A DNA stretch of 64,000 bases from Enterococcus rivorum. Its GTDB lineage: Bacteria > Bacillota > Bacilli > Lactobacillales > Enterococcaceae. A program made the position numbers and the translations under genes. Location of the stretch: positions 1 to 64,000 of the forward strand of contig NZ_MIEK01000034.1 of assembly GCF_001742285.1 (NCBI RefSeq), in the 5' to 3' direction. A model generated the notes under the pieces. That model ran no database searches, was not told the origin of the DNA, and worked only from the letters and a program-made list of their open reading frames with translations. This document shows positions 46,701 to 57,817 of this stretch, piece after piece. How positions within the stretch are numbered: position 1 is the first letter of the stretch; each line of letters starts with the position of its first letter.

Positions 46701-46863
46701 GTAATAATCCTAGAATGACTTTATCGGAACTATCTGTTGATCCATCATTTATAATTAATAATTCAATATTGTTATACGTCTGTGAAAAAACACTATTTAA
46801 GCATTGTTCTATATATGTTTCATGATTATAACAAGTTATTACAACCGAAACTAACTCTTTCAC
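43747..46863 (-). CDS. Three-domain glycosyltransferase (GT2 - coiled coil - RgpF - GT4)
   Basis: About 1038 residues. The GTG at 46863 has the better SD (GAGGGTGA); a GTG six codons upstream is possible. Residues 1-230: GT2 fold (VVITCYNHETYIEQ, INDGSTDSS, FVDSDN). About 265-340: coiled coil with four 7-residue repeats NKNLISE. About 410-690: rhamnan synthesis (RgpF) domain (LIFVIYENQENL; NVGYDTAAFRYG; LLVNDTNVGP). About 715-1038: GT4-like domain (ASHIIIYRAPLDNRL; GYFSGSITHNENF; EAKSEIKWIEAALVKVP). The fusion suggests sequential additions by one protein. It probably builds the rhamnan backbone or side chains. It is comparable to EpaN-type proteins from memory. Confidence 0.87.
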   Translation of the reverse strand: MKELVSVVITCYNHETYIEQCLNSVFSQTYNNIELLIINDGSTDSSDKVILGLLPNSPFENTEYISQKNTGICISRNKGLDWVSGEFILFVDSDNYLDNDYVEKLVLLAKSRNSDIIYTNLYNVDKQEIFMEAKEFELESYLSANYIDNCSLIRTSKIRHAKYDLELNRKKLVDYDFIMNLILNNGAQPSKCHGTKLNYRVLENSISRKANHSSDKYYFEIYLYILSKYIDKYPQKIMRAIGNNITGILDRLVDLISHLEDLTSHIHNQEHELKKLYNKMEELNAEVAIGRTLEEKVRFENKNLMSENKNLISENKNLISENKNLISDNLDLNNIVSILKLEKEQILSSKSFRLGNFIIKPISYGERILKNPKLLIKVVHKLKRFLAVKVQQLPTPKTLFLKCKRNMRRKKNNYQNPKRYLIFVIYENQENLHKYKLYFLKALAEIVDDVLIVVNGFLPESDIIELSKLGHVESRDNVGYDTAAFRYGIKYLGKDILSKYDELLLVNDTNVGPIGEFSTVFSKMSEKELDFWGISYGEAQNDFTQYNKYGFIPIHLQSYFLVIEKSLLTYPGFYEYWENLSDTNSRNKAIGKHETVFTKYFEELGFKHGALTDVNTDSPMYIHPLMMVNEGVPLVKYTAFSNYNSDKFAWQGLHRESEIPELVEYIRNETDYPIEIIEKIMIETKETKHKEHILIIDGVENVIPQLTQYRIQNKIEQLESLGYDVWSVNLSSFQMGYAEHASHIIIYRAPLDNRLVDLIRLARKYNKVILYDIDDLVIDTKYTNQLTYVQNLSNSEKKNYDIGVISYGEMLKQCDGVITSTKKMKDELHNYKGLVLLNRNLANMQLVELSQKVMRNYEKQSGTIKIGYFSGSITHNENFELIKESIKKLLRKYDNLELHLVGHLDIPDDMNDFKQRIKVHSFVHWELLPDLVSQVDINLAPLVTSIFNEAKSEIKWIEAALVKVPTVASNIGAFKEMIIENETGILADDSEWYEKLERLIKSYDMRKYIAENAYKYVLENATTLKHDDELTDFLSNSI
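45885..45970 (-). repeat. 21-bp tandem repeat encoding the coiled-coil heptads
   Basis: About four copies of a 21-base unit (coding strand reads AACTTGATATCAGAGAATAA with one more base) giving NKNLISE heptads. The length is a multiple of three. Confidence 0.9.
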
Positions 46864-46938
46864 TTTAAACTTCACCCTCACCTTTACAAAAAATTGACAT
46901 CACTATTCTTAGTACAGTCAGCTAAATTGAGAATATCA

Positions 46939-48165
46939 CTATTTTGATATCCAAGTTCCATTTCTCTTTATAATACCACTACTTGAAATTCTTTCACTTT
47001 TGCCCATATTATCTTTTTTTGCCACAATAATAATTGGTGAATTTTCTTTATCTGCGAAAGCAAAAGGTTCGTCATTATCATTTCTTATTGCAACATTTAG
47101 TTTTATGGTACATCCGTTAATATTATTTAATTTGCATTTGTATCTTAATTTTTTTTGTCCTTTACCAACAGTCATATCATCATATGAATTATCATTATAT
47201 AGCCAAACATTCCTATCAATATCTACCATTGAAAATGCCACATAAGTTCTCATAGATTCAATAACATCATAAGAAATAGCAAATTCAACGATAGAATTTT
47301 CACTATCGATAATCGTATCTGAAAGCAATTCTACTTTCAAATTTTCTATCTTTTTAAATTCCTCTTGTTCTGGTTCCTCTAAGCTATCTTCTGAATTTTC
47401 AATTATAGTTGCTGATCCACTATCCGTTACATTCGATAAGGAGTACTGGTTTGCAACATCTTCTGGTGTTCCAATAATTTTAACTTCACCTTTATCAATC
47501 ATCATTGCCTTATTGCAATATTTACGAACCGCATCCATTGAATGTGTTACTAGTACAATAGTCTTTTTATCTTCTCTTGCTTGCATAAAGTAATCATTAC
47601 ATTTCCGTTGAAACGCTTCATCTCCAACAGCTAAAACTTCATCCAAAACTAAAATATCACTTTTTGATTGGATAGCAACAGAAAATGCCAATCTAACTTG
47701 CATACCACTAGAATAATTTTTTAATTTCTGATTCATAAAATCAGTTAATTCAGCAAATTCTACTATATCATCATAAATTTCATCTATTTCATCAGTTGAA
47801 AAACCTAACAGAGCACCATTCAAATAAACGTTTTCTTTGCCCGTCAACTCATGGTTAAACCCCACTCCTAATTCTATAAATGAAACCAATTTACCATCTA
47901 CTTCTACTTTTCCTTTTTCAGGCACGTATATTTCGGAAATAATTTTTAATAATGTAGACTTACCACTTCCATTTCTCCCTACAACACCAAAAAAATCTCC
48001 TTTTTCTACTTCAAAAGAAATATCTCTTAGAACTTTTTGCTCTCTGTATCCTTTAATTCCTTTGAAGTAATTTACTATTGTTCTTTTCAAACTAGATGTA
48101 CTCTCTGTTGGAAGTTTAAAATCTTTGCAAACACCATTTACTTTTATTGCATATTTTTTCTTCAT
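46939..48165 (-). CDS. Polysaccharide ABC exporter ATPase with C-terminal recognition domain (Wzt-type)
   Basis: 408 residues. Walker A GRNGSGKST (about 58-66), signature NYSSGMQVRL (about 145), Walker B ILVLDEVLAVGD. After about 255 an acidic linker (SEDSLEEPEQEEFKK) leads to a beta-rich C-terminal domain, as in Wzt proteins that select the polymer end group. It pairs with the permease whose stop lies two bases upstream. Role: exporting a lipid-linked polymer across the membrane. Confidence 0.93.
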   Translation of the reverse strand: MKKKYAIKVNGVCKDFKLPTESTSSLKRTIVNYFKGIKGYREQKVLRDISFEVEKGDFFGVVGRNGSGKSTLLKIISEIYVPEKGKVEVDGKLVSFIELGVGFNHELTGKENVYLNGALLGFSTDEIDEIYDDIVEFAELTDFMNQKLKNYSSGMQVRLAFSVAIQSKSDILVLDEVLAVGDEAFQRKCNDYFMQAREDKKTIVLVTHSMDAVRKYCNKAMMIDKGEVKIIGTPEDVANQYSLSNVTDSGSATIIENSEDSLEEPEQEEFKKIENLKVELLSDTIIDSENSIVEFAISYDVIESMRTYVAFSMVDIDRNVWLYNDNSYDDMTVGKGQKKLRYKCKLNNINGCTIKLNVAIRNDNDEPFAFADKENSPIIIVAKKDNMGKSERISSSGIIKRNGTWISK

Positions 48166-48167
48166 AA

Positions 48168-48968
48168 TTAAATAATCTCCGCAAACTTCTTAGAATTTTT
48201 ATTAAAAATCACAAAACCTGCTATTAGAACAACGAATGGTAAAACATATGGAATAATCATTATAAATTTATTATCAATTAATTGCCAAACAGGTGTATTA
48301 ACTGGACTTGTGAATAAATATCTCATATCTTGAATAATTTGAGCCATAGGATTCATTAATAATAATTTAGCAATTCTAATATCAGCTCTTTGGACAATTA
48401 GCGTCAGTGGATAAATAATCGGTGTAATATACATTCCTATTTGTAATAGAACCTCCCAAATTGGTCCTATATCTCTAAACCTTACATAAATAGTTGCTAA
48501 AATAAGTGAAATTCCTAAAGAGAATGCATATAATTCTACAAGAAGTAGTGGAGCTAAAAATACAAAAACTGATAGTTCTACTTGATTAATTAATCCAAAG
48601 ATAAACACTATAACAAGGCTTATAACCAAATTAATCAAAGCATTGATGGATATAGCAACAACAATAATATAGGTTGGAAATTTTAGCTTTCTCAATAAGT
48701 CTCCCCTATTCACAATTGAAACCATTCCCAAATTAGTTGTCTCACTAAAAAAACCCCAAAGAACTTGCGCTAAAAGTAACGCTACGGCAAAATGTGGGAC
48801 ATCATCTCCAAAACGAAGAAAGTAAATAAACACAACATACATTACTGCAAACAGCATTAACGGCCGCAAAACTGACCATAGATATCCAATAATACTCCCT
48901 TGATACCTTAATTTAAAGTCTGTTTTCACTAATTCTTTTAGTAAAATTCTATTCTTTCTTTCAAACAT
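48168..48968 (-). CDS. Polysaccharide ABC exporter permease (Wzm/TagG-type)
   Basis: 266 residues with six membrane segments. N-terminal motif LKELVKTDFKLRYQGSIIGYLW and FSETTNLGMVSIVNRGDLL are typical of Wzm/TagG. Partner of the Wzt gene. Confidence 0.94.
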   Translation of the reverse strand: MFERKNRILLKELVKTDFKLRYQGSIIGYLWSVLRPLMLFAVMYVVFIYFLRFGDDVPHFAVALLLAQVLWGFFSETTNLGMVSIVNRGDLLRKLKFPTYIIVVAISINALINLVISLVIVFIFGLINQVELSVFVFLAPLLLVELYAFSLGISLILATIYVRFRDIGPIWEVLLQIGMYITPIIYPLTLIVQRADIRIAKLLLMNPMAQIIQDMRYLFTSPVNTPVWQLIDNKFIMIIPYVLPFVVLIAGFVIFNKNSKKFAEII

Positions 48969-49091
48969 AAATAAATTTCTCCTTCAAATGCTGTTATTGA
49001 AAACAACAATATATTGAATTACGTTTTTCAGTATACCTTATATTTAATAAAAATTGATCTGCTATTTTAAATTTTTGTAGTATAGTTTTAA

Positions 49092-50261
49092 CTAATCTCG
49101 TTTAAATATATCGCGTGTATAAACTTTTTCCTTCACATCAACCAAAATATCTTCCATACGATTTGCCACAATTACATCAGAAATTTTTTTAAAAGATTCC
49201 AGATCATTTATTACTTCTGAATTGTAAAATATTTTTTCCTTTAGTGTTGGCTCATAAACAACAATCACAAGCCCTTTTGCTTTTAATCGCTTCATAATCC
49301 CTTGTATTGAAGAATATCTAAAATTGTCAGAATTAGCCTTCATTGTTAAACGATAGATTCCAACGACTTTAGGTTGTTTTGCTATAATTTGTTCAGAGAT
49401 AAAATCTTTTCTAGTTGTATTTGCTTCCACAATCGCACTAATTATATTATTCGGTACTTTATCATAATTTGCCCTTAATTGTTTCGTATCTTTGGGTAAG
49501 CAGTAACCTCCATAACCAAAAGAAGGATTATTATAATGAGAACCAATTCGAGGATCTAATCCAACGCCTTCAATAATTTGCCTAGTATCCAATCCTCTAA
49601 CTTCTGCATAAGTATCTAGTTCATTAAAGTAAGCCACACGTAAAGCTAAATAAGTATTTGAAAATAATTTAATCGCCTCAGCTTCAGTAGCATGTGTAAG
49701 TAATACTTCAGTATTTTTTTCTGCAGTATTTCTTAAAAACATAGATGCAATAGCTTCTCCTTGTTCAGAACATTCTCCTACTACAATTCTGGATGGATAA
49801 AGATTATCGTATAAAGCTTTTCCTTCACGTAAAAATTCTGGTGAAAAAATAATCTTTTGATGTTTATACTTCTTCTTCAACTGTTCCGTATAACCTACTG
49901 GAACAGTTGACTTAATTATAAAAATTGCATCTTTCCGAATTTTTAGTGCCCGTTCAATGACACTTTCCACAGTAGATGTATCAAAGTAATTTTTCTTTGC
50001 ATCATAATCGGTTGGTGTTGCAATGATCAAATACTCACCAAATTTAACAGCACTTTCAAAATCTGCGATAAATTGAATATTTAAATCCTGTCTGTCTAAA
50101 AATGTATGTATTTCTTTATCTTCTAGTGGCGAGATCCTTTGGTTTAGCATCTCAATTTTCTCTTGATCAATATCATAAGCTATTACATGTTCATTTTGGC
50201 TTAAAAGTAAAGCATTTGCCAAACCCACATAGCCTAATCCGAAAACAGCAACTTTTTTCAC
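49092..50261 (-). CDS. ugd: UDP-glucose 6-dehydrogenase
   Basis: 389 residues. N-terminal NAD site [36 protein letters not shown] and catalytic Cys in [11 protein letters not shown] (about 251). It oxidises UDP-glucose to UDP-glucuronate, implying an acidic sugar in the polymer. GDP-mannose or UDP-ManNAc dehydrogenases are related; the short length and SPEFLREG favour Ugd. SD GAGGATG before the ATG. Confidence 0.87.
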   Translation of the reverse strand: MKKVAVFGLGYVGLANALLLSQNEHVIAYDIDQEKIEMLNQRISPLEDKEIHTFLDRQDLNIQFIADFESAVKFGEYLIIATPTDYDAKKNYFDTSTVESVIERALKIRKDAIFIIKSTVPVGYTEQLKKKYKHQKIIFSPEFLREGKALYDNLYPSRIVVGECSEQGEAIASMFLRNTAEKNTEVLLTHATEAEAIKLFSNTYLALRVAYFNELDTYAEVRGLDTRQIIEGVGLDPRIGSHYNNPSFGYGGYCLPKDTKQLRANYDKVPNNIISAIVEANTTRKDFISEQIIAKQPKVVGIYRLTMKANSDNFRYSSIQGIMKRLKAKGLVIVVYEPTLKEKIFYNSEVINDLESFKKISDVIVANRMEDILVDVKEKVYTRDIFKRD

Positions 50262-50377
50262 TCTTTACATCCTCCATCCAAAAATGATTCGAATTTACTA
50301 ATCTAATTATTATAACTTACATAAATTAAAATGAAAAGATGCGTCTCTGAAACCACACTTGTCCTGGCAACTATGTA

Positions 50378-50470
50378 TAAGACTTAGAGCACATACATCA
50401 CTCGCTAGAAAGTAAAATACCAAGATTCTCTTCTACTTATCTAAAAAACTATCTCCTGCTCTAAGTCTTA
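50378..50470. repeat. 14-bp perfect inverted repeat between rmlD and ugd
   Basis: TAAGACTTAGAGCA (50378-50391) and TGCTCTAAGTCTTA (50457-50470), 65 bases apart. It could fold a long hairpin in the leader or be a small insertion's ends. Confidence 0.8.
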
Positions 50471-50475
50471 ATAAA

Positions 50476-51312
50476 TTACTTACTTGACAACATTCTCTCC
50501 AACGCTTCTTCCCAAGTAGGAATCTCAAATCCTAGCGCTTCAGTCTTACTTAAATCCATCACAGAGTACTGTGGACGTTTTGCTTTTTGAGGGAACCGGC
50601 TTGAATCAACTGGTAAGACATTCACTTCTGTATCTTTTAAAATTTCTTTTGCAAATTCGTACCAACTACAGCTATTTTCATTTGATAAATGATAAACACC
50701 ATAAGCCACTTTTTCTTTGACTACAAAAGTCATAAACTCTGCAAGTGTTCTCGTCCATGTTGGTCGACCAAACTGGTCGTTTACTACAGTCAGCTCATTG
50801 CGTGTTTCTGCTAATTTTTGCATCGTGAAAACGAAGTTGTGACCGTACTGTCCAAAGACCCAAGAAGTCCGGATAATGTAAAAGTTTTCCATTATCTCTT
50901 GAACGATTTGTTCACCTAAAAGTTTGGTACGTCCATATTCATTTAAAGGATTTGTCTGGTCATCCGTCTTATAAACACCCTCTTTTTTCGTCCCATCAAA
51001 AACATAATCAGTACTGATATAGATCAGAGTAGCTCCCACTTCTTTCGCTGCTTCTGCAACATTTCTAGTACCATCTACATTAATTTTTTCATCTAATTCT
51101 TTTCCTTCACCTTCAGCCTTATCCACTGCCGTATAAGCTGCACAATGATAGATAATATCTGGTGTTAGTTCTTTAATGAAAGCCATCGTTTGACTAGCAT
51201 CAGTAATGTCCATTTCCCCAGCATCTGTTGATACGTACTCTAAACCTTGTTCATCTAATAAATGACGTAACTCTGTTCCTAGTTGTCCGTTTCCACCTGT
51301 AAGTAAAATCAT
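50476..51312 (-). CDS. rmlD: dTDP-4-dehydrorhamnose reductase
   Basis: 278 residues. NAD(P) motif GGNGQLG at the N-terminus, YISTDYVFDG and catalytic YGRTK (about 128-132). Final step of dTDP-L-rhamnose synthesis. It is separated from rmlB by 106 bases that hold an intrinsic terminator. Confidence 0.95.
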   Translation of the reverse strand: MILLTGGNGQLGTELRHLLDEQGLEYVSTDAGEMDITDASQTMAFIKELTPDIIYHCAAYTAVDKAEGEGKELDEKINVDGTRNVAEAAKEVGATLIYISTDYVFDGTKKEGVYKTDDQTNPLNEYGRTKLLGEQIVQEIMENFYIIRTSWVFGQYGHNFVFTMQKLAETRNELTVVNDQFGRPTWTRTLAEFMTFVVKEKVAYGVYHLSNENSCSWYEFAKEILKDTEVNVLPVDSSRFPQKAKRPQYSVMDLSKTEALGFEIPTWEEALERMLSSK

Positions 51313-51327
51313 TCTATTCTCTCCTTC

Positions 51328-51358
51328 TTGAAAAAAAGCAGGCTTTTGCCTGCCTTAA
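51328..51358 (-). terminator. Intrinsic terminator between rmlB and rmlD
   Basis: On the minus strand AAGGCAGGC-AAAA-GCCTGCTTTTTTTC: a strong stem with a T run, inside the rhamnose operon. rmlD has its own SD (GAAGGAGAG) just after it. Confidence 0.85.
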
Positions 51359-51418
51359 AAAAGATACTATTTCAATTTAATTCACTATTTAAGAATTCCA
51401 TATTTTTAAGTTAAAGCT

Positions 51419-53043
<1,625 letters not shown>

Positions 53044-53056
53044 TGATTGCTTGCTC

Positions 53057-53926
53057 CTACTCTACATTTGTTAGGCGTAATAAATATTGTCCGTAGCCAT
53101 TTTTCTTCAACGGTTGTGCTAAATCGACTAGTTGTTCTTTCGTAATATAGCCCATACGAAAAGCAATTTCCTCTAAACAAGCTACTTTAAGATTCTGTCT
53201 TTTTTCAATCGTTTCAATAAACATGGACGCTTCTAAAAGCGATTCATGAGTTCCTGTGTCTAACCAAGCAAACCCTCTACCCATAACCTCAACAGACAGC
53301 TTATTCTTCTCTAAATAAACTTTATTCACATCTGTTATTTCAAGTTCTCCGCGTTCAGATGGTTTAATGTTTTTAGCAATTTCTATGACTTCGTTATCAT
53401 AAAAGTACAAGCCCGTCACTGCATAATTAGACTTAGGTTTAGCTGGTTTCTCTTCAATGGAAAGAGCCGTCATTTCTTCGTCAAACTCCACTACACCAAA
53501 ACGTTCAGGGTCATTTACATGATAGCCAAATACCGTTGCTCCATTTTTTTTAGAGGCAGCTCTCTGTAACATATTGGAAAGCCCACCACCATAATAAATA
53601 TTATCTCCTAATACAAGACATACGCTATCATCACCTATAAATTCTTCTCCGATAATGAAGGCTTGCGCCAGACCATCAGGACTTTCTTGAACAGCATACT
53701 CAATGTGAATTCCTAGATCACTGCCGTCTCCAAATAAGCTCTCAAATCTTGGTGTGTCGTCTGGTGTGGAAATAATTAATATTTCTTTAATCCCAGCTAA
53801 CATCAATGTAGACATTGGGTAATAAATCATTGGTTTATCGTATATTGGCATTAATTGCTTGGATGTCGCTTTTGTCAGTGGATATAATCTTGTACCACTA
53901 CCTCCGGCTAAAATAATTCCTTTCAT
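53057..53926 (-). CDS. rmlA: Glucose-1-phosphate thymidylyltransferase
   Basis: 289 residues. Nucleotide loop [22 protein letters not shown] and [19 protein letters not shown] (18 residues). First step of dTDP-rhamnose synthesis. SD AAAGGAG; the 115-base gap upstream may contain a promoter (ATGACA...TAATAA on the minus strand), weakly supported. Confidence 0.97.
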   Translation of the reverse strand: MKGIILAGGSGTRLYPLTKATSKQLMPIYDKPMIYYPMSTLMLAGIKEILIISTPDDTPRFESLFGDGSDLGIHIEYAVQESPDGLAQAFIIGEEFIGDDSVCLVLGDNIYYGGGLSNMLQRAASKKNGATVFGYHVNDPERFGVVEFDEEMTALSIEEKPAKPKSNYAVTGLYFYDNEVIEIAKNIKPSERGELEITDVNKVYLEKNKLSVEVMGRGFAWLDTGTHESLLEASMFIETIEKRQNLKVACLEEIAFRMGYITKEQLVDLAQPLKKNGYGQYLLRLTNVE

Positions 53927-54041
53927 GGAAAAAAACTCCTTTAGTTTGTATTTTCATTTTTTCACATCATTCACTATTATTACATTATCAAAGAAAAATG
54001 TCATGTGTTTTATCGATATTTCACAAAATTGTAAACTAGTC

Positions 54042-54761
54042 TTAATGTCCTTTTTTTAGTATTAATCGCCTAAAAAGAGCTTTACTAATAGAAACACGCC
54101 ACTTTAGCATTTGATAGAGACTTGCTTTCGTTTTAATCTGACTAGCATTAAATTCATGACGTCGATATAACGTTAGCGTCCGAGATACAATTGCACTTTT
54201 TTTCTGGACATCCGCAATTAGTCCCAACCACATATCATGCATTGGAACTTTAGCTGGAATAGGCAACGCATCTTTTTTTAGCGTACTCTTAAACGCCATT
54301 CCTGCACCAATATAGCTATTTCTTATAAGATTTCTTAAAAACCCTAATTTAACACCACGAAATGAAAAATATGAAGGTTCAATTATTTCCAACTTTTCAT
54401 TAACAATCGTTAGATCGCTAATCACTAATTCTACTTTGGGGTGTTCTGCGAAAAAAACCATGATTGTCAACACTTTTTCAGGCAACCAGACATCATCTTG
54501 ATCCGCCAAGAATATGATCTCTCCAGAACTTTTTGAAATAGCATAATTGAAATTCGCTACTACTCCCTTACCTGGTCCATTAAATAGCTTAACCCTGGAA
54601 TCTTTTTGCTGATATTTTTTTAAAATAGATAATGTTTCATCTGTTGATCCATCATCTGACAAAATAAGTTCATCTTCTTGACCCAATTGTGGAAGAATAC
54701 TTTCTAGCTGTTCTTCTATATACAACGCTCCATTATAAGTAGCAATACAAACAGAAATCAT
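54042..54761 (-). CDS. Family 2 glycosyltransferase (EpaD-like by position)
   Basis: 239 residues. GT-A fold: SVCIATYNGALYIEEQL, LSDDGSTDETL and FLADQDDVW (DXD-type). It probably adds a rhamnose or glucose to the lipid-linked core. Follows the next GT gene with no gap. The donor sugar is unknown. Confidence 0.9.
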   Translation of the reverse strand: MISVCIATYNGALYIEEQLESILPQLGQEDELILSDDGSTDETLSILKKYQQKDSRVKLFNGPGKGVVANFNYAISKSSGEIIFLADQDDVWLPEKVLTIMVFFAEHPKVELVISDLTIVNEKLEIIEPSYFSFRGVKLGFLRNLIRNSYIGAGMAFKSTLKKDALPIPAKVPMHDMWLGLIADVQKKSAIVSRTLTLYRRHEFNASQIKTKASLYQMLKWRVSISKALFRRLILKKGH

Positions 54762-55595
54762 TTACTTTCCTTTCATTACCTTATAAAATTCTTGCCATGT
54801 TCTTTTCCAAATCAAACGATTTTTAACCAGTAGTAATTGTTTGACTGTTCTCAAAAAGAGCTGTTTTTTATGCCGCTTTAACTGCTTCACATCATATTCT
54901 TTATAAAAATTAGTTTCTGCTATTAACATTTCGTTATATCGTTCAATGCTCACAAAATCATGACTTAATACAGACAAATCATGAGTAATAGTCCGGTCTA
55001 ACACCATCACCTGTAGATTTTTTTGATACAATTCCCAAAACAACCAATGATCTAAAAAATCTAAAGAAAACTCAACATTAAATCTTCCAATTTTCTTTAA
55101 AGTTTCTTTAGGTAAAAGTGTTCCCGAATTAATTGCCATGACCCTTTTTTCTGAAAGACCAGCTACTGGTTTTTCAGAATTTATAGTAACATATTCTTCA
55201 CTAAATACTGGAGAAATCTGTCTTTTTCCAGAAATTACTTTAGGAACATATGCTCCTGTAGACGATTGTCTTTCTAATTGTAAAGCCAATTCTAAATACC
55301 TTGATTTAAGCTCTGTGTCTTGATCCAACAATAATAAGAAATCCCCAGAGACTTGATCTAAATAAACAATTCCTTCATTATATGCTTCAGCTAGACCAGC
55401 GTTTTCTTTATTATGAATATATCGTACATTTTTAAAGCCAAGCAATTCATCTATTTGTTTCTCGGGACTATTGTCATAAACTAATAAATAGAAATTGCTT
55501 TTTTCTTTCAAAAATTTCTTTAACAATAAATAGCTAGGTGTTTGGTTTACGTTTTCTTTGTAAATCACTAAAACTGTGACTATGATATTTTCCAT
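54762..55595 (-). CDS. Family 2 glycosyltransferase, rhamnosyltransferase-like (EpaC-like by position)
   Basis: 277 residues from ATG 55595, which overlaps the upstream gene's stop (TGATG). GT2 features: TVLVIYKENV, NKENAGLAEAYNEG and LLLDQDTEL, in the pattern of rhamnosyltransferases of the RfbF/RgpB type. Co-translated with its neighbours. Confidence 0.87.
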   Translation of the reverse strand: MENIIVTVLVIYKENVNQTPSYLLLKKFLKEKSNFYLLVYDNSPEKQIDELLGFKNVRYIHNKENAGLAEAYNEGIVYLDQVSGDFLLLLDQDTELKSRYLELALQLERQSSTGAYVPKVISGKRQISPVFSEEYVTINSEKPVAGLSEKRVMAINSGTLLPKETLKKIGRFNVEFSLDFLDHWLFWELYQKNLQVMVLDRTITHDLSVLSHDFVSIERYNEMLIAETNFYKEYDVKQLKRHKKQLFLRTVKQLLLVKNRLIWKRTWQEFYKVMKGK

Positions 55596-56377
55596 CAAAA
55601 AAATCGCCATCCCCACTTGTTAAAAAACTTAATCATTGATTCTATAAAAACTTTAAATAGTTTTGCACTCTTATGCGCTCCCTTTTCATACAAATGAACA
55701 ACGGTCTCAAAAGGAGTATATAAAATTTTATAACCTTCTTCTCCGAAACGTAAACACAAATCATTATCCTCAAAGTACATAAAGAATCGCTCGTCAAATC
55801 CACCAATTTGGTTGAATTTTCCTATATCAATCAGCATCATACATCCAGAACCCATTTTAATATAGGTCAATTCACTCTCTGATAAATCTCTGCATTCATA
55901 GTAGCTTAAACGTTTGTTAAATAGCCTCTTTACTATTTTAAATGGAACAAATCTCAGCATATAATCAAAAACGTCTAATTTTCTACGAACTAAATGTTGT
56001 GTCGTTCCATCTTCATTTAACACTTTAGGACAAACAGCTGCCAAGTTTTCATCTGCTTGAATCATTTTCACTAAATTATCTAGTACTTCTTTGGTAGCCA
56101 ACACATCTGGATTAAAAATAAAACCATATTTTGAATTTGCCTTTTCGAAAACCTTATTATGACCATAGCCAAATCCAAGATTATCTTTTGCGGAATGAAT
56201 TGTCACAAAAGGTTCATAAGTTTTCATTTTTTCTAAATAGTTAGCTTCTGAACCATTGTCATAGATGTGGACAGAATAACGCGAATCTTCCTTTAACTCC
56301 ATAACTAAGTTGTCTAGTATTTCAAAAATATGACGACTATTATAAGTAACGATAGAAATAATTATACCATTATCCAA
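55595..56377 (-). CDS. Family 2 glycosyltransferase (EpaB/RgpA-like by position)
   Basis: 260 residues. ISIVTYNSRHIFEIL, IYDNGS, NLGFGYGHN and FIFNPDV, then MGSGCMMLIDIGKF and FMYFEDNDLCLR (EDXD acceptor region). It resembles the first rhamnosyltransferases that extend the lipid-linked GlcNAc, which suits its place next to the initiating transferase. A terminator separates it from that gene. Confidence 0.88.
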   Translation of the reverse strand: MDNGIIISIVTYNSRHIFEILDNLVMELKEDSRYSVHIYDNGSEANYLEKMKTYEPFVTIHSAKDNLGFGYGHNKVFEKANSKYGFIFNPDVLATKEVLDNLVKMIQADENLAAVCPKVLNEDGTTQHLVRRKLDVFDYMLRFVPFKIVKRLFNKRLSYYECRDLSESELTYIKMGSGCMMLIDIGKFNQIGGFDERFFMYFEDNDLCLRFGEEGYKILYTPFETVVHLYEKGAHKSAKLFKVFIESMIKFFNKWGWRFF

Positions 56378-56431
56378 ATCTACACCTCAATCTAAAGCAA
56401 TTATCGTTCTTCCTTAGTAATCTTTATTTAA

Positions 56432-56466
56432 TCAAAAAAGCATATGTTCTAATACATATGCTCCAT
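56432..56466 (-). terminator. Intrinsic terminator between the TagO/WecA-type gene and the GT2 genes
   Basis: On the minus strand GAGCATATG-TATTAGAA-CATATGCTTTTTTG: perfect 8-bp stem and T run, inside the polysaccharide cluster. Confidence 0.8.
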
Positions 56467-56528
56467 TATATTTCTAAACAGATTATATCATATGACCCTA
56501 AGACAGCAAAGGCTTCTTCAATGATTCT

Positions 56529-57665
56529 TTACTTTCTTTTAGAATGTTTCCCTAATCTTTTTTTCATTTGTTCCCGCCTGAATTCCTTATTTCCAAAAAG
56601 TCTTAGTACATACATCAACGGTTGATGATTTTCCCCTACTAACCCAATCATTTCTATAAATAATTCTAAGCCGATTAGAGAAAACACAATCAATAATATC
56701 GAAGCAATATTACTTGCATAGCTAAATAACAATGCTACAAAAGAAAAGACGAGAGCCAATGCATAAATCGTCATAACAGCTCCTTTATGTGTAAAGCCTA
56801 AAGAAAGCAGTCGATGATGCAAATGCATTTTATCAGCAGAAGAAATTGGTCGTTTGTTCATTAGTCGGCGAATAATAGCGTAGACTGTATCTGTAATCGG
56901 AACACCTAGTATTAGCATTGGCGTAAAAAATGTAATAAATGTTGCATTTTTCAATCCTTGTAGAGACATAACAGAAATCATGAATCCTAAGAATAAAGCC
57001 CCAGTATCTCCAAGAAATATTTTAGCTGGATAAAAATTATAGGGAAAAAAACCAGCAATACTTGCCACTAAAACAAAAATCACGATTGGGATATAAATCG
57101 TTTTAGCATGTAAGAAAAAATAACCTACAATACCAATCGTTGTCAGACTAATCATCGAAACACCTGAAGCTAAGCCATCCAATCCATCAATCAAATTCAC
57201 GGCATTGGTAATCCCTAATATCCAAAGTAACGTAATTGGTAAACTAAACCAACGTAAATCAATTTGCCCAAAAAAAGGAAGGGTTACAAAATCGACGCGA
57301 ATCTCTGCAACAAAATAGATCACTAAAGCTCCCAACAGAATCCCTAGCGTTTTTTTCTTAGGTGACAACTCTTTTATATCGTCAATTAGACCTGTCAAAA
57401 CAACAATACCGCTTCCTAAAATAATAGGCCATATGTAACTAGTCGGTATAATAAACTGGAATAAGAATAGACTAGAAAAAGAGAAGACACTGAAAATTGC
57501 CAAACCTCCAGCTGTTGGCATATTTTTGGTATTGATTCGTCTTTCTCCTGGGGCGTCGTAAGCTCCAATTCGAAAAGCAAGCAATTTAACTATCGGTGTA
57601 ACTATAAGAGACAGAATAAACGTCAAAAATAGACGAATGAACACCTCAAAAACTAAATTGGACAT
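56529..57665 (-). CDS. Undecaprenyl-phosphate GlcNAc-1-phosphate transferase (TagO/WecA-type; EpaA-like)
   Basis: About 378 residues from ATG 57665 (an upstream ATG at 57692 has no SD). Eleven predicted membrane helices; motifs: MPTAGGLAIF, NAVNLIDGLDGLASG (catalytic Asp region), IFLGDTGALFLGF and the HHRLLSLG loop. It starts polymer synthesis by loading GlcNAc-1-P on undecaprenyl phosphate. First gene of the cluster, downstream of a YihY gene. Confidence 0.95.
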   Translation of the reverse strand: MSNLVFEVFIRLFLTFILSLIVTPIVKLLAFRIGAYDAPGERRINTKNMPTAGGLAIFSVFSFSSLFLFQFIIPTSYIWPIILGSGIVVLTGLIDDIKELSPKKKTLGILLGALVIYFVAEIRVDFVTLPFFGQIDLRWFSLPITLLWILGITNAVNLIDGLDGLASGVSMISLTTIGIVGYFFLHAKTIYIPIVIFVLVASIAGFFPYNFYPAKIFLGDTGALFLGFMISVMSLQGLKNATFITFFTPMLILGVPITDTVYAIIRRLMNKRPISSADKMHLHHRLLSLGFTHKGAVMTIYALALVFSFVALLFSYASNIASILLIVFSLIGLELFIEMIGLVGENHQPLMYVLRLFGNKEFRREQMKKRLGKHSKRK

Positions 57666-57817
57666 AAAGGTACCCACTTTCTTAATATACATCGTACATT
57701 ATACCTAAACAAAGTAGAAATACAAGTTTATATACTAATGTTGCTACCAAAAATCGCTAAAAAATGGCTTACGTCTTTAATATGGGCGCAACAGTTTAAA
57801 TAACTGATTACAAATCA

